Assembly (NCBI RefSeq): GCF_034314085.1
Contig: NZ_JAVIWI010000001.1
Location: forward strand, 4,464,001-4,528,000
Source of the DNA: Undibacterium sp. 5I1
GTDB taxonomy: Bacteria > Pseudomonadota > Gammaproteobacteria > Burkholderiales > Burkholderiaceae_D
Direction: 5' to 3'
Length of the DNA: 64,000 bases
Positions within the stretch are counted from its first letter, which is position 1. Every line of letters starts with the position of its first letter. Below the pieces are notes generated by a model. That model saw only the letters and a program-made list of their open reading frames with translations, was not told the origin of the DNA and did no database searches. Below, in pieces: positions 37,105 through 46,171 of the stretch. Made by a program: the position numbers and the translations under genes.

Positions 37105-37620
37105 TTATTTTCTTCTTTTAAATTTTTTTACTAAAACAGTAAAATCCTTATTTAAAGATTTTTGGTGAAATAACCCGCAAATTAAAAAAAATGTGGCTAA
37201 AAGTAAACCATTCAAAAATCCCCATGAATCATGCTCAGTTTCAAACATACTTGCCTTACTTGGATTGTTTTTTTCGTACCATAATTTTGTATTTATAGGA
37301 TTCGTTTTTTTAAACTCTGCACATGCTTCGATGGTATCAAACCACTTGGTAGCAGTTAATTCATAACGACTAATATCATGGGGGCTAGCAGAATACTGAT
37401 ATGTCATAACAAGTATTGGTTTTGGCGCTCCTCCTCTGGAACCACGCGTAAAAGTTGTGCACTCAGAGGAAACTAGCTTACCTGCGCTGAGAACTGGCTG
37501 TATCAGTCTGCGCTGTGCTATCTCTCGATTGTTTTGAACAGTCGCCCAAATAAAAAAACAAGCCATTGTCGAAGCAATGAAAAAAAAGGGAGACCAAGAT
37601 AATTTTGGGGCTCGACTCAT
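37105..37620 (-). CDS. DUF3592-like two-helix membrane protein
   Basis: 171 residues. Membrane segments lie near residues 10-26 (FFFIASTMACFFIWAT) and 137-153 (GLLLATFFLICGLF), with a soluble loop between them that contains LVMTYQYSASPHD and TKWFDTIEACAEF, in the style of DUF3592 proteins. Function is unknown. It overlaps the surface-protein fragment by four bases (ATGA), so it was once co-translated with that gene. The codon use looks more AT-rich than the surroundings. Confidence 0.65.
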   Translation of the reverse strand: MSRAPKLSWSPFFFIASTMACFFIWATVQNNREIAQRRLIQPVLSAGKLVSSECTTFTRGSRGGAPKPILVMTYQYSASPHDISRYELTATKWFDTIEACAEFKKTNPINTKLWYEKNNPSKASMFETEHDSWGFLNGLLLATFFLICGLFHQKSLNKDFTVLVKKFKRRK

Positions 37621-38903
37621 GGGATCAATATCCTGGCGGATGCTTTTCCGTTAACGAACACTGGTACTTGTAAACGAATCCCCGTTACCTTTTGATTGAA
37701 TGCAACCAGATCGCCTTGCATATAAACATTGATGTAGGAATTGATATCAAAATTCGGATCGCTAGGAGTGCGATTCGAAATAACTTGACCACTATAACCA
37801 GCCTTAGTAACGCCGCTATTTGAATCGCTAATCAGCAGCGCCCCATCTTCACTGACAGTGGCTCTACCCATTGCGACAAACGTTGCGAGATCGTGATCCC
37901 ATTGGTAGATTTCCCGCGTTTCACCTGGCTTCAAGTTAATACTATTGGGGATTTTGACCTGAATCGGCGGATCAAATCGAGTGCCGCTCGGTTGTATTGT
38001 CCAAGCAGGTGCCATGAATCCGCTGTATCCACTAGGAGGTACCATTGGCAACTTGTCTTGTTGAACAGGGCTGACCACCAATGGACCGACTTTGGAACCA
38101 TCTGGAAACGTCACACTGTTGGCTTTAACCACCATCTCAAATCCCTCAAACCCCGGTATCTTGAGGGTGACATCCTGATCTCCACCCACAATTTTGGCTT
38201 GACTCATCAGCAGAGGTGGTAAGTAGATTGCATGCGGCAATACGTTATTTTGTCCGCGAACGGCCAATGCTTCAAAGTGCAGCGCAGGATATTGATTCGT
38301 TTTTATATCTGCTGTTCTTCCATCAATAAACAGGTCTAGTTTGCCGGGTGGTACCTGATCGTCGAAGTGGAAAAATCCGGTGGCGTCCGTTGTAACATCT
38401 AGACTGGTTCTACCAATCGAAACACGAACACCCGACAATGGCGTACCTGTATGGTTGAGGACTTTGCCACTGAACTGGGTAGGACCGTCTTGTTGTTGCA
38501 GTACTTGGATTTGATAGGTGGCGCCGCTTATATTGGTTTGCGTTAGCGGATTCATTGCTTGTGCCGTGACTAGCACCAAACCTGCTTGCGTACCCGTAAC
38601 TGGACGCGCTGCCGCCATACCATTTTTGTCCGTGCTGAGTGTCAGTGTTTTATTCTTATTGCCATTTGCATCTATAAAAATGGCATCGCCCTCTTCTATC
38701 GTAAAAACTACGCTGGCGTTAGGCAGGCGGTTTTCTTCGCTGTCAGTCACTATCACTGATAACGCTTCCAGAATACTGGCATTGGTTTCACCGTACTGAT
38801 TCACACCGGCATCAGCGCGAACAAACGCAGGAATACCTTTTTCTGCTGTGGCAGTAAAGACGACATCTTCAGCGATGGATCTAAAAACCGCTCGTGCTCT
38901 CAT
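37617..38903 (-). pseudogene. C-terminal fragment of an Ig-like / carboxypeptidase-regulatory-domain surface protein
   Basis: The open frame runs to 39089, but only residues after about 38903 look native; the first part is read through parE in another frame. Homologous content begins near FTATAEKGIPAFVRADAGVN. An Ig-like domain follows, then a CarboxypepD_reg-type beta sandwich (FSGKVLNHTGTPLSGVRVSIG, TDATGFFHFDDQVPPGKL), and a C-terminal region with VKANSVTFPDGSKVG. No signal peptide remains, so the protein should not be exported. The gene was probably truncated where the toxin-antitoxin pair now lies. If a start such as ATG 38903 is used, a cytosolic fragment may still be made. Confidence 0.7.
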
Positions 38904-38958
38904 TAACTGCAAATAAAACCGTGCGTGAAACCAACCGTAAAATAGGGAGAAATATGAT

Positions 38959-39252
38959 TCATGATGGATCAAAAACACGTGGTAAGTTCCGGCCGCCATA
39001 GGCAACGCGCTCGATTCGTACGACGTTCCCCATGATACGGAATAAGATTGCATAATTTCCCACTGTAGCCATGCGAGCGTCTTCGCCAATGTCCGGGCGT
39101 AGTTGGTAAATTAACGGTTCGCGCTGGATCTGATAAAACTTTCCGCGAATGTCGTGGATGAATGTTACCGCGCGCCTCGGATTGTCTTGCGCGATAAAAT
39201 CAGCAATAACATCCAGATCTCCTTCGATGTAGCGTGATAGTTCTATTTGCAT
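38959..39252 (-). CDS. ParE/RelE-family toxin
   Basis: 97 residues from ATG 39252. The sequence IADFIAQDNPRRAVTFIHDIRGKF, the late YAILFRIMGNVVRIERVAYGGRNL and the small basic profile fit the ParE/RelE plasmid-stabilisation toxin family (PF05016). ParE toxins act on gyrase, RelE toxins on ribosome-bound mRNA; the ParD-like partner suggests ParE. The start overlaps the antitoxin stop (ATGA), the standard arrangement. The toxin is held neutral by the antitoxin encoded just before it. Confidence 0.88.
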   Translation of the reverse strand: MQIELSRYIEGDLDVIADFIAQDNPRRAVTFIHDIRGKFYQIQREPLIYQLRPDIGEDARMATVGNYAILFRIMGNVVRIERVAYGGRNLPRVFDPS

Positions 39253-39542
39253 CAATTAGACGAATCCGCAGCGTTGGCGATTGCCTGGTACTTGCGCTCA
39301 AGTCGGTTCAATACCTCGTCAGCCGAGATGCCTGGTGTCTTGTCGCTTAAGGCTTCCTGCCAGACCCCGCGAAGCTCGGCAATGCCTTGCATGCGCAAAC
39401 TGCGTTTGTGCGCCCAGTCTCGCAAGGCGTCACGAATCACTTCGCTGCTCGATGCGTATTCACCGGTCGCGACGGCGGTACGCACGATGTGCACCATTTC
39501 TGGCGGTAGGGCAATACTTATTTTCTCTGCGTTAGTCGTCAT
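39252..39542 (-). CDS. ParD-like antitoxin
   Basis: 96 residues from ATG 39542; a longer frame to 39671 lacks similarity and is rejected. The N-terminal ribbon-helix-helix (AEKISIALPPEMVHIVRTAVATGEYASSSEVIRDALRDW) is characteristic of ParD/CopG antitoxins, which bind their own promoter. The C-terminal part would wrap around the toxin. The pair sits between a truncated gene and an interspersed element, which marks the site as a recombination-prone place. Confidence 0.88.
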   Translation of the reverse strand: MTTNAEKISIALPPEMVHIVRTAVATGEYASSSEVIRDALRDWAHKRSLRMQGIAELRGVWQEALSDKTPGISADEVLNRLERKYQAIANAADSSN

Positions 39543-39684
39543 CGAAGCACCTTTTATGCAAGTGGTATGAATAATTCCTACCATAGTAGCGAATCTGAAG
39601 AAATTGGTAAAATTAAATAGATGATCCCGCCAAGGCTGTTTCACTAAAAGCCACATTGGTGGATATTGCAAACACCGCGCATTT

Positions 39685-39918
39685 AACCGAGATTCTCCAA
39701 TAGACCGCTAGCACTTCGCAAAAAACGCAGACGGCATGCGGTGTTCAGAGTGATAGCACCACCGCGATTTGAGTGGGAGCGCTACAGCGACAATTGTACG
39801 TTTGGCGAACTGCCTGGCGTTGCTCCTTCTGGCAAGAGGCAGCTTGCGTCGTCGTTGCGTCTAGCAAGTCAGTCCGCGATAGGCACACTTGCAGCTGTTC
39901 CAATGGAAAATCTGGGTT
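39685..39918. repeat. Palindromic interspersed element, copy 2
   Basis: Reverse-orientation counterpart of 21912-22147, with about 24 differences in 235 positions counted by eye. Conserved blocks include TAGACCGCTA, ACGCAGACGG, CCACCGCGATTTGAGTGGGA, TTTGGCGAACTGCCTGGCG and the right end AATGGAAAATCTGGGTT. The right end is followed by a partial repeat of itself (AATGGAAAATTTCGG, 39920-39934). It lies between parD and lapD. Confidence 0.88.
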
Positions 39919-39969
39919 TAATGGAAAATTTCGGTGTAACGTCCCATGCGGCGCTGCGCTCCTTTGCCA

Positions 39970-41877
39970 CTATATCGCCACTACTCCAACTCCCGTCGCT
40001 CCGGCAATTCCTAAATTAGTCAGAGTCAGCATCTCTTCAGCAGAGCCAACACCTTCAGCGAATACCTGGATATCGATACGATTCAAGATATTTGCCATGC
40101 CTTTGATAAATGCCTGGTTACTGGCATTGGCGTGAATGTTGCGGATAAAGCTGGCATCAATTTTCAGGTAATCCAGTTTAATGTCGTGGATCAAATTCAT
40201 ACGGCTGAGTTGATGGCCGGCGTGTTTGAAGCCAATTTTGCAGCCATAAGGATGGACGATTTGTTCAAAAATTCTAAAGGCATCCAGATGGTTGAAGACG
40301 CCATTTTCTGGAATCTCCAGCCATAAGCGCTTGCATAGTTCTGTGTTGTTTTTCAACAGCGTTTGTACTGCTGCACGGAATGTCGTATCCCGGATTGATA
40401 ATGCGGATAAATTGACGGCAACCCCCGCCAAACTTGGATTTTTTCTTAACTCGTTTAAGCCCAGATTCATCGCCGCGAGGTCTAACTGTGTGCTCAAACC
40501 CAAGCGTTCTGCAACGGGTAAAAAACGTCCCGCTGCAAACCAGATATCATCAAACATCAAGCGTAAAGCTGATTCCTGATGGACGATGTTTTGCTGGAAA
40601 TCCACTACAGGAAATAGCGCGATCTTGACTTTCTCTTGCTGTAAGGCTTGCTGGATTAAGTTAGTCCATTCTTCTTTAGTTTTCGGTGCCTGCGTGATGT
40701 CTAAAGGCAGCGCACGATGGGTGCCGCTGATACCTGTGCTTTCTACGCTGGCGACGGCGCTGTCGATTTGGGATAAGAGTTTGCCAGAGCTGATGCCAAA
40801 ATTAAACTCACCATAGCCGACGCAAATTGTGTAGGAGTTTTCGGCGACTGCGTTGACCGTATCTTGTATCCGTTTCAGTAGGGTCGTTGCCAGCGGCTCG
40901 GCATTACTTTCCCTGCACAGTATTGCAAAGTCCGAGCCGTTTAAGCGGGCGGCAAATCCTTCCTGTAATCCCGATAAGCTATCCGTCAATTGTCCACCGA
41001 TTGTTCTTAACAAGGAATCTGTCTTCTCGCGTCCCAGTTGTTGATTGAGTTGTGAAAAATTCGCCAGTCGCATCAGTATCAGACTACCAGTTGCGGTATG
41101 TTCTTCTTCGATCATGACTTGCAGGCGCGCCATAAAATGCGAACGATTCGCTAGGCCTGTGATGGCGTCGGTATTGGCTTCGCGTTGCAATGCATCCAGT
41201 CGGGACGCTTCTTCTGCGAACATGGATTTGAGTAAATTGACGGAGGCATTCATCGCTATCGTGAGCTGGCGAAGTTCTGGCACATCGGATTCTGGCGTGG
41301 TGACAAAGCGTCTTTCAGATAATGCATTAGCTTGTTCAATCACGGTATCTAAAGGCCGCTTCAAGCGGCGCAAAATACGGGTGCCGAGGTAGCCAGAAAT
41401 CAAACCGGCCAGCCCAATCGCTGCCAGCATTTTGCAGGAAGAATCCCATAGCGCTTGATAAGCAAAACCACTTTGCGTGACGATAGAAATGGTGCCGACT
41501 TGTTTCCAACCATTGCTGATTTGTGCCTGACCGGGGAATGAGCTGATCGGGAATAACCGGATAAACCAGTTCGGAACACTTGCTCGCTCGGGTTCTGCAA
41601 CGCGTTCAACCAGCTTTTTTCCTTCTGGATTAATGATGCTGATATTTTCGTAATAGCCGCGATCAAATAAAGCTGTGACGATCAGTTCCAGCTCAACGGT
41701 ATCGATGTTTTTTTGATTCAGTGATAAGGCTAAGACGCTGGCGTTATCGGCATTTTTCATGCGTAACTGTTCATTTAGATAGGCTCGTGAACTCAGCGTG
41801 GAGGCAAGCAAACTTCCTACCGATGCCAGCACGGTACTGAGGATAATGGCGAGCCAGAGTTGACGATACATGGACAT
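39970..41877 (-). CDS. LapD-like c-di-GMP receptor (degenerate GGDEF-EAL)
   Basis: 635 residues from ATG 41877; a GTG at 41910 is possible. Two membrane segments (about 5-25 and 140-162) flank a periplasmic LapD/MoxY_N-type domain. A HAMP-like stretch precedes a GGDEF domain whose active site reads NGSDF, and an EAL domain whose first motif reads ESA instead of EAL. Both sites look inactive for synthesis or hydrolysis, as in LapD, which senses c-di-GMP and controls the periplasmic protease LapG. LapG is encoded just before, in the same direction. The adhesin target, if any, is not in this window. Confidence 0.87.
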   Translation of the reverse strand: MSMYRQLWLAIILSTVLASVGSLLASTLSSRAYLNEQLRMKNADNASVLALSLNQKNIDTVELELIVTALFDRGYYENISIINPEGKKLVERVAEPERASVPNWFIRLFPISSFPGQAQISNGWKQVGTISIVTQSGFAYQALWDSSCKMLAAIGLAGLISGYLGTRILRRLKRPLDTVIEQANALSERRFVTTPESDVPELRQLTIAMNASVNLLKSMFAEEASRLDALQREANTDAITGLANRSHFMARLQVMIEEEHTATGSLILMRLANFSQLNQQLGREKTDSLLRTIGGQLTDSLSGLQEGFAARLNGSDFAILCRESNAEPLATTLLKRIQDTVNAVAENSYTICVGYGEFNFGISSGKLLSQIDSAVASVESTGISGTHRALPLDITQAPKTKEEWTNLIQQALQQEKVKIALFPVVDFQQNIVHQESALRLMFDDIWFAAGRFLPVAERLGLSTQLDLAAMNLGLNELRKNPSLAGVAVNLSALSIRDTTFRAAVQTLLKNNTELCKRLWLEIPENGVFNHLDAFRIFEQIVHPYGCKIGFKHAGHQLSRMNLIHDIKLDYLKIDASFIRNIHANASNQAFIKGMANILNRIDIQVFAEGVGSAEEMLTLTNLGIAGATGVGVVAI

Positions 41878-41887
41878 AAATTTTTCT

Positions 41888-42568
41888 TTAAAAACCTTCT
41901 CGTTTGGCACGTTCTAACAGATCTTGCCAGCGCGATAGCCGACTAGTGCCGCCGGCACCAGGTTTGGTATTACCTGCAACGCCCGAGTAAATCCCTTGAC
42001 TGTTAAAGCTGAAGATCGGGATTAAGTCCGGTCGGCGTGATGCTGGACGGATATCGTTGACCAGGCTGTCAAGTATCAATGGCTCGGCGCTACTTGATGG
42101 GTAGTAAGCGAGGATCATGTGCGCCTGTTGTGTGCTAGTGCCATCGGCATTGGTGATTTTTGCTTTGACGTAAATCAGGCGTAACTGATTTTCGGGTACG
42201 TTCATGTTCAGCAGGGTGAAGTACTTGGCGATGACGTAGTCTTCACAATCGCCTTTTTCTTTCGATAAAAGTTCCATTGGCGTCGCCCAATAATCCTCAA
42301 CACCCCAGACTTCCTGATCCTCGGTATAAGTGATTTTTTGATTGAAAAAATCATTCACTTTTTCTAATTTGGCACTGGTCGCAAGCGCCATGTTTGTCTG
42401 AATCAGGTTGCGCCATTCCAGCAGCAGTTGCTGGTTGCCACCCATGGCGCGTAGCGTAGATTGCAGTCGCGGAAAATCAAGGGCACTCACCGTCAGCAAC
42501 ACACTGCAAGCGAGCAACAGCAATGCTAGTTTGCAGAGGGTATGTGGGAACGTGCTGCGTAGAGACAA
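41888..42568 (-). CDS. lapG: LapG-like periplasmic cysteine protease
   Basis: 226 residues. An N-terminal hydrophobic signal (LALLLLACSVLLTVSA) exports it. The transglutaminase-like domain (PF06035) carries Cys in EKGDCEDYVIAK, His in QAHMILAYY and Asp in LILDSLV. LapG cleaves large adhesins such as LapA at the outer membrane when c-di-GMP is low and is otherwise held by LapD. It lies 10 bases upstream of lapD. No adhesin gene with a retention module is visible nearby. Confidence 0.9.
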   Translation of the reverse strand: MSLRSTFPHTLCKLALLLLACSVLLTVSALDFPRLQSTLRAMGGNQQLLLEWRNLIQTNMALATSAKLEKVNDFFNQKITYTEDQEVWGVEDYWATPMELLSKEKGDCEDYVIAKYFTLLNMNVPENQLRLIYVKAKITNADGTSTQQAHMILAYYPSSSAEPLILDSLVNDIRPASRRPDLIPIFSFNSQGIYSGVAGNTKPGAGGTSRLSRWQDLLERAKREGF

Positions 42569-42943
42569 ATGGTTGGCCCAAGGTTGAGAGACTTATATGA
42601 GGTTTTCTATATCAAGCACTGAAGAATTTTGTACAAAATGCGAAGGACCTATCTAGCGTCATTTAAATATACTCCCCATTATTTTTTCTAAAAATGCCTT
42701 ATTGTCCAGTAAATATATGGACAACTAATAAATACATACTAGGAGTATATATTTAATCTATTGTGTAATGCAGATTGACGCGAGACTTAATTTTTTTGTC
42801 GACACAAAAGGGGATTCTCGGTTTAACTCAAATTTCCCTTTGTGAGTGTAACGCGTGGGGGTTAAAACCTCACCTACATATCCACATCGAATTACTAGCT
42901 TTTAGTAGACAAAATAAACTAATACTTCATTGCTGTCTCGATG
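42569..42943. other. 375 bp intergenic region before lapG and after the small membrane gene
   Basis: The region contains repeat copy F (42664-42757). The rest has no gene I can support. Because the genes on both sides are read leftwards, the region should hold the lapG promoter and the end of the small membrane gene's transcript. Confidence 0.5.
42664..42757 (-). repeat. Dispersed two-hairpin repeat, copy F (best full copy)
   Basis: Starts TAAATATACTCCCC (42664) and ends GGAGTATATATTTAAT (42742-42757). In between lie ATTATTTTTTCTAAAAATGCC, hairpin 2 (TTGTCCA 42712-42718 with TGGACAA 42718-42724 side, loop AGTAAATATA) and hairpin 1 (TAAATACATACT / AGTATATATTTA). It serves as the reference for the other copies and has no coding content. 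Confidence 0.75.
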
Positions 42944-43267
42944 TCATTTGCTACAGATCGCGGCAAATAAACAGCTTAAAAATAATATTGCCCAAATAAC
43001 TCCCCAGCGCAATGCTGCGGTTTTATTCGGCATAACAATTGTTAATATCATCATGCCCAAGGATATCTGCACACCGCCCATCCATTGGGCAGTCAATCCA
43101 TCCGCGCTAAAGAGTTGGCCGCGTTTAGTAGTACCCGCAAAATGACCAGAAAAAATCGCCAGTAAACCTAAACCCAGCATTACAGCAGCGAATAAGCCTG
43201 TAATGACATAGACAATACGCTTTTGGCGTGTTTGTTCCTGGATTTTTAGGTTTTCAGGATGCTGCAT
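42944..43267 (-). CDS. Small three-helix membrane protein
   Basis: 107 residues with hydrophobic segments near 18-38 (VYVITGLFAAVMLGLGLLAIF), 66-80 (GVQISLGMMILTIVM) and 88-105 (WGVIWAILFLSCLFAAI). I do not recognise the family. The N-terminus is basic and cytosolic in character. Its position between lapG and hemL gives no clear hint to function. Confidence 0.7.
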   Translation of the reverse strand: MQHPENLKIQEQTRQKRIVYVITGLFAAVMLGLGLLAIFSGHFAGTTKRGQLFSADGLTAQWMGGVQISLGMMILTIVMPNKTAALRWGVIWAILFLSCLFAAICSK

Positions 43268-43353
43268 GAACCTAGTCCTCTTTTTATTTTAGTGTTCTGT
43301 TTTATATTAACTTTATTCAGTTTGCTAAACAAAGGCTGTAACCTCGGAGGCCA

Positions 43354-44640
43354 TTACTTCGCTAGTTCCGCAAACGCTTTTTTCGCCGCAGCAATCGTCT
43401 CAGCGATGACCGCATCGTCATGTTGTGCTGACACAAAGCCTGCTTCAAAAGCTGACGGTGCCAGGTAGACGCCGGCGTCCAACATCAGATGGAAGAAGCG
43501 GTTGAAGCGGTTTTTATCGCTGGCCATCATCGCAGCATAAGTCGTTGGAACCTCGGCGGCGAAGTAAAGGCCGAACATGCCGCCCTCTGAATCTGCACAA
43601 AATGAGATGCCTGCTTCGTTCGCCGCAGCGCTTAAACCTTCCACTAATTTGCGGGTTTGCGCGGTCAGATTTTCATAGAAGCCAAGCTCTTGTACCAGTT
43701 TGAGTGTAGTCATGCCGGCAGCTACAGCAACCGGATTGCCAGACAAAGTGCCTGCCTGATAAACGCCGCCGATAGGTGCCATGTGTTGCATTAAATCCGC
43801 GCGTCCACCAAACGCCGCCACCGGCAACCCGCCGCCAATGACTTTGCCTAAGGCCGTGATGTCTGCGTTAATGCCGTACAGCGCTTGTGCGCCGCCCAAG
43901 CCAACACGGAAGCCGCACATGACTTCATCAAAAATTAATACGCTGCCGTATTCAGTGCACAGGCGACGCATGGTTTGTAAAAATGCTGGCGTGGCTTTGA
44001 TCAGATTCATGTTGCCTGCAATCGGCTCAACGATCACACAGGCGATGTCTTTGCCGTAGGCTTTGAAGGCGTCTTCCAGTTGTTGCGGATTGTTGTAGTC
44101 GAGCACCAAGGTGTGTTTGGTGAAATCCTCTGGTACCCCGGCGGAAGTCGGATTGCCGAAGGTGAGCAGGCCGCTGCCGGCTTTTACCAAAAGTGAATCG
44201 GCATGACCGTGATAGCAACCTTCAAACTTAATAATCTTATCGCGCTTGGTCGCACCGCGAGCCAGACGCAATGCGCTCATCGTTGCCTCGGTACCGCTGG
44301 AGACCAGTCGCACTTGTTCTATTGAGGGCACGAGGCGACAGATTTCTTCTGCCATCTCGATTTCGCCTTCGGTTGGCGCACCAAAGCTTAGCCCGCGTGT
44401 GGCAGCTTCTTGTACTGCTTTGACGACAGCCGGGTGTGCGTGACCAAGGATGGCGGGTCCCCAGGAGCCGATGTAGTCGATATAGCGTTGATCTTCCGCA
44501 TCCCAAAAATAGGGGCCCTCTGCACGTTTGATAAAGCGCGGTGTACCGCCTACGGATTTGAACGCACGCACCGGCGAGTTAACGCCGCCGGGAGTGGTTT
44601 TTTGTGCGCGTAAAAAAAGACTGTCGTTGGTATTTGTCAT
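43354..44640 (-). CDS. hemL: Glutamate-1-semialdehyde 2,1-aminomutase
   Basis: 428 residues. The PLP-dependent aminotransferase features are present: [16 protein letters not shown] near the N-terminus, [29 protein letters not shown] and the Schiff-base Lys in [17 protein letters not shown]. It makes 5-aminolevulinate, a precursor of haem. It lies downstream of thiD in the same direction, a common betaproteobacterial pairing. ATG 44640 fits the family length. Confidence 0.97.
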   Translation of the reverse strand: MTNTNDSLFLRAQKTTPGGVNSPVRAFKSVGGTPRFIKRAEGPYFWDAEDQRYIDYIGSWGPAILGHAHPAVVKAVQEAATRGLSFGAPTEGEIEMAEEICRLVPSIEQVRLVSSGTEATMSALRLARGATKRDKIIKFEGCYHGHADSLLVKAGSGLLTFGNPTSAGVPEDFTKHTLVLDYNNPQQLEDAFKAYGKDIACVIVEPIAGNMNLIKATPAFLQTMRRLCTEYGSVLIFDEVMCGFRVGLGGAQALYGINADITALGKVIGGGLPVAAFGGRADLMQHMAPIGGVYQAGTLSGNPVAVAAGMTTLKLVQELGFYENLTAQTRKLVEGLSAAANEAGISFCADSEGGMFGLYFAAEVPTTYAAMMASDKNRFNRFFHLMLDAGVYLAPSAFEAGFVSAQHDDAVIAETIAAAKKAFAELAK

Positions 44641-44816
44641 AGTTGCGTAAAAAGATGAATGGGGTGTAATGAGGTTAGCGGCGATTACTGTAAAAAAATA
44701 TTTAATTTGAGTAATGTGAGGTAAGCGTCCAGCAATTAAAAAAAATGGTGAGCCAGTAAAATCCAGACGCTGGGAAGTTATCGCAAGACCTCAGAAAGGT
44801 ATAGCAAGACCCCAGA

Positions 44817-45677
44817 TTATTCAGGCTCTTTTGCCCAAAAATAACGATCTGGAATTAACCTGCCCATACCCAGCCGTTGGGCGTGACTAATGGCAGCTAG
44901 CGTAAATTCTTGGGCTTCTAAAACTGCCTCGGGGATTTCAAGTCCGTTTGCCAATAAGGCGGCAATACTGGCAGACAAAGTTGTTCCTGCGCCAACGTGT
45001 GAGCCAGTGATTCTCTGCCAACGATCATTACGGACGACGCCTGCTTCGTTAAACAAAATATTGGCTACTTCATTGGTCGTGGTCGGTGTGCCGGTGACAA
45101 ACACGTATTCACAACCGGATTCGATCAAGGTCATAACATCGGCCAGCATCTCATCGTCGATATTAGTTTCGGTATTTGAATTACCGGATTCATCGGATTC
45201 GCTTACTTCATTTGGTTCACGCCAGGTTTCTGCTAAACGAGATAGCTCTACTGCGGAGATCAGTAGTACGGTCGCTTGAGGTATCAACAATTCACGTATG
45301 GCCAATAACAGATCTTCAGCTTCCGGGTCGTCTGGCATGCCAGAATTAAACGGATCAAGTACCAATGGCAAAGCGGGATAATCAGACACGATCTCCGCAA
45401 TGACGGTGACATTTTCTACGCTGGCGATTTGGCCGACTTTAAACGCGACAACTGGCATGTCCTCCAAAATCGTCCGGGCCTGGTCAACAACCAGATCGGC
45501 TTCCATCGGGTGAACATCGTCAATTTGAGAGGTGTCTCCAACCAGAATCGCAGTGATCACGGGCAAGCCGTGGCAGCCCATCGCTGCAAATGAGGCTAAA
45601 TCTGCTTGGATGCCGATACCAGACACGGGATCCGAGGCACCAAACGTAAGAATGAGAGGAGAAATTTGGTTTTGCAC
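44817..45677 (-). CDS. thiD: Hydroxymethylpyrimidine/phosphomethylpyrimidine kinase
   Basis: 286 residues. LTFGASDPVSGIGIQADLASFAAMGCHG and VLDPFNSG at the N-terminus and the HVGAGTTLSASIAALLANG nucleotide loop near the C-terminus identify ThiD, which phosphorylates the pyrimidine half of thiamine. Between about residues 148 and 168 there is an acidic, Ser/Asn/Glu-rich insertion (EVSESDESGNSNTETN) not usual for the family; it is probably a surface loop. Downstream hemL is 176 bases away. Confidence 0.93.
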   Translation of the reverse strand: MQNQISPLILTFGASDPVSGIGIQADLASFAAMGCHGLPVITAILVGDTSQIDDVHPMEADLVVDQARTILEDMPVVAFKVGQIASVENVTVIAEIVSDYPALPLVLDPFNSGMPDDPEAEDLLLAIRELLIPQATVLLISAVELSRLAETWREPNEVSESDESGNSNTETNIDDEMLADVMTLIESGCEYVFVTGTPTTTNEVANILFNEAGVVRNDRWQRITGSHVGAGTTLSASIAALLANGLEIPEAVLEAQEFTLAAISHAQRLGMGRLIPDRYFWAKEPE

Positions 45678-45815
45678 GGTGGGTAGATTAATATAGGCGA
45701 CTTTGTGGAGATGATTGCACGATATTCTGTACTCGTGGCGCGTATTTGGCGTGCTTAAGTAGCAAAAAATTCGTACGATAGTCTCTGTATTTTACTTGAT
45801 TGAAGGGTTTTGGTC

Positions 45816-46010
45816 GTGAGCGATAAACAAACAACAACTGCAGAATTTAAGACTTGGATGTGCCTGATTTGTGGTTGGGTGTATGACGAAGAAGCCGGTT
45901 TGCCCGACGAGGGCATAGCGCCCGGAACACGTTGGGACGATGTGCCGATGAACTGGACTTGCCCTGAATGTGGCGCCCGTAAAGAAGATTTCGAAATGGT
46001 GGCGATGTAA
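45816..46010 (+). CDS. Rubredoxin
   Basis: 64 residues from GTG 45816, preferred over TTG 45810 because GAAGG lies at normal distance. Two CxxC pairs (MCLICGW and CPECGA) bind one iron ion, with the aromatic core residues Y, W and F in VYDEEAGLPDEGI and GTRWDDVP. It is a small cytosolic electron carrier. The divergent thiD-hemL pair on one side and the pil-chp operon on the other is a typical neighbourhood. Confidence 0.95.
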   Translation: MSDKQTTTAEFKTWMCLICGWVYDEEAGLPDEGIAPGTRWDDVPMNWTCPECGARKEDFEMVAM

Positions 46011-46171
46011 GATAGTTAAAATTTAATTTTATTGCTTAAAAGATAAATTTCTGAATCATTTGACGCCGGTTGTTGCAGTTGAATGTTTATTCATGGAAAA
46101 AGTGTCGCAAGTTTCTTATTTTTTGTTACAGTGTTAGATGATTTTTAACGCAGTTTATTAGAGATAATCTT

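Noticed and set aside
38904..39089. N-terminal 62 residues of the surface-protein fragment ORF
   Set aside because: Most of them are parE read in a different frame; no resemblance to the protein family.
39543..39671. Longer start of the ParD-like antitoxin
   Set aside because: The extra 43 residues do not match ParD proteins and ATG 39542 opens the ribbon-helix-helix domain.
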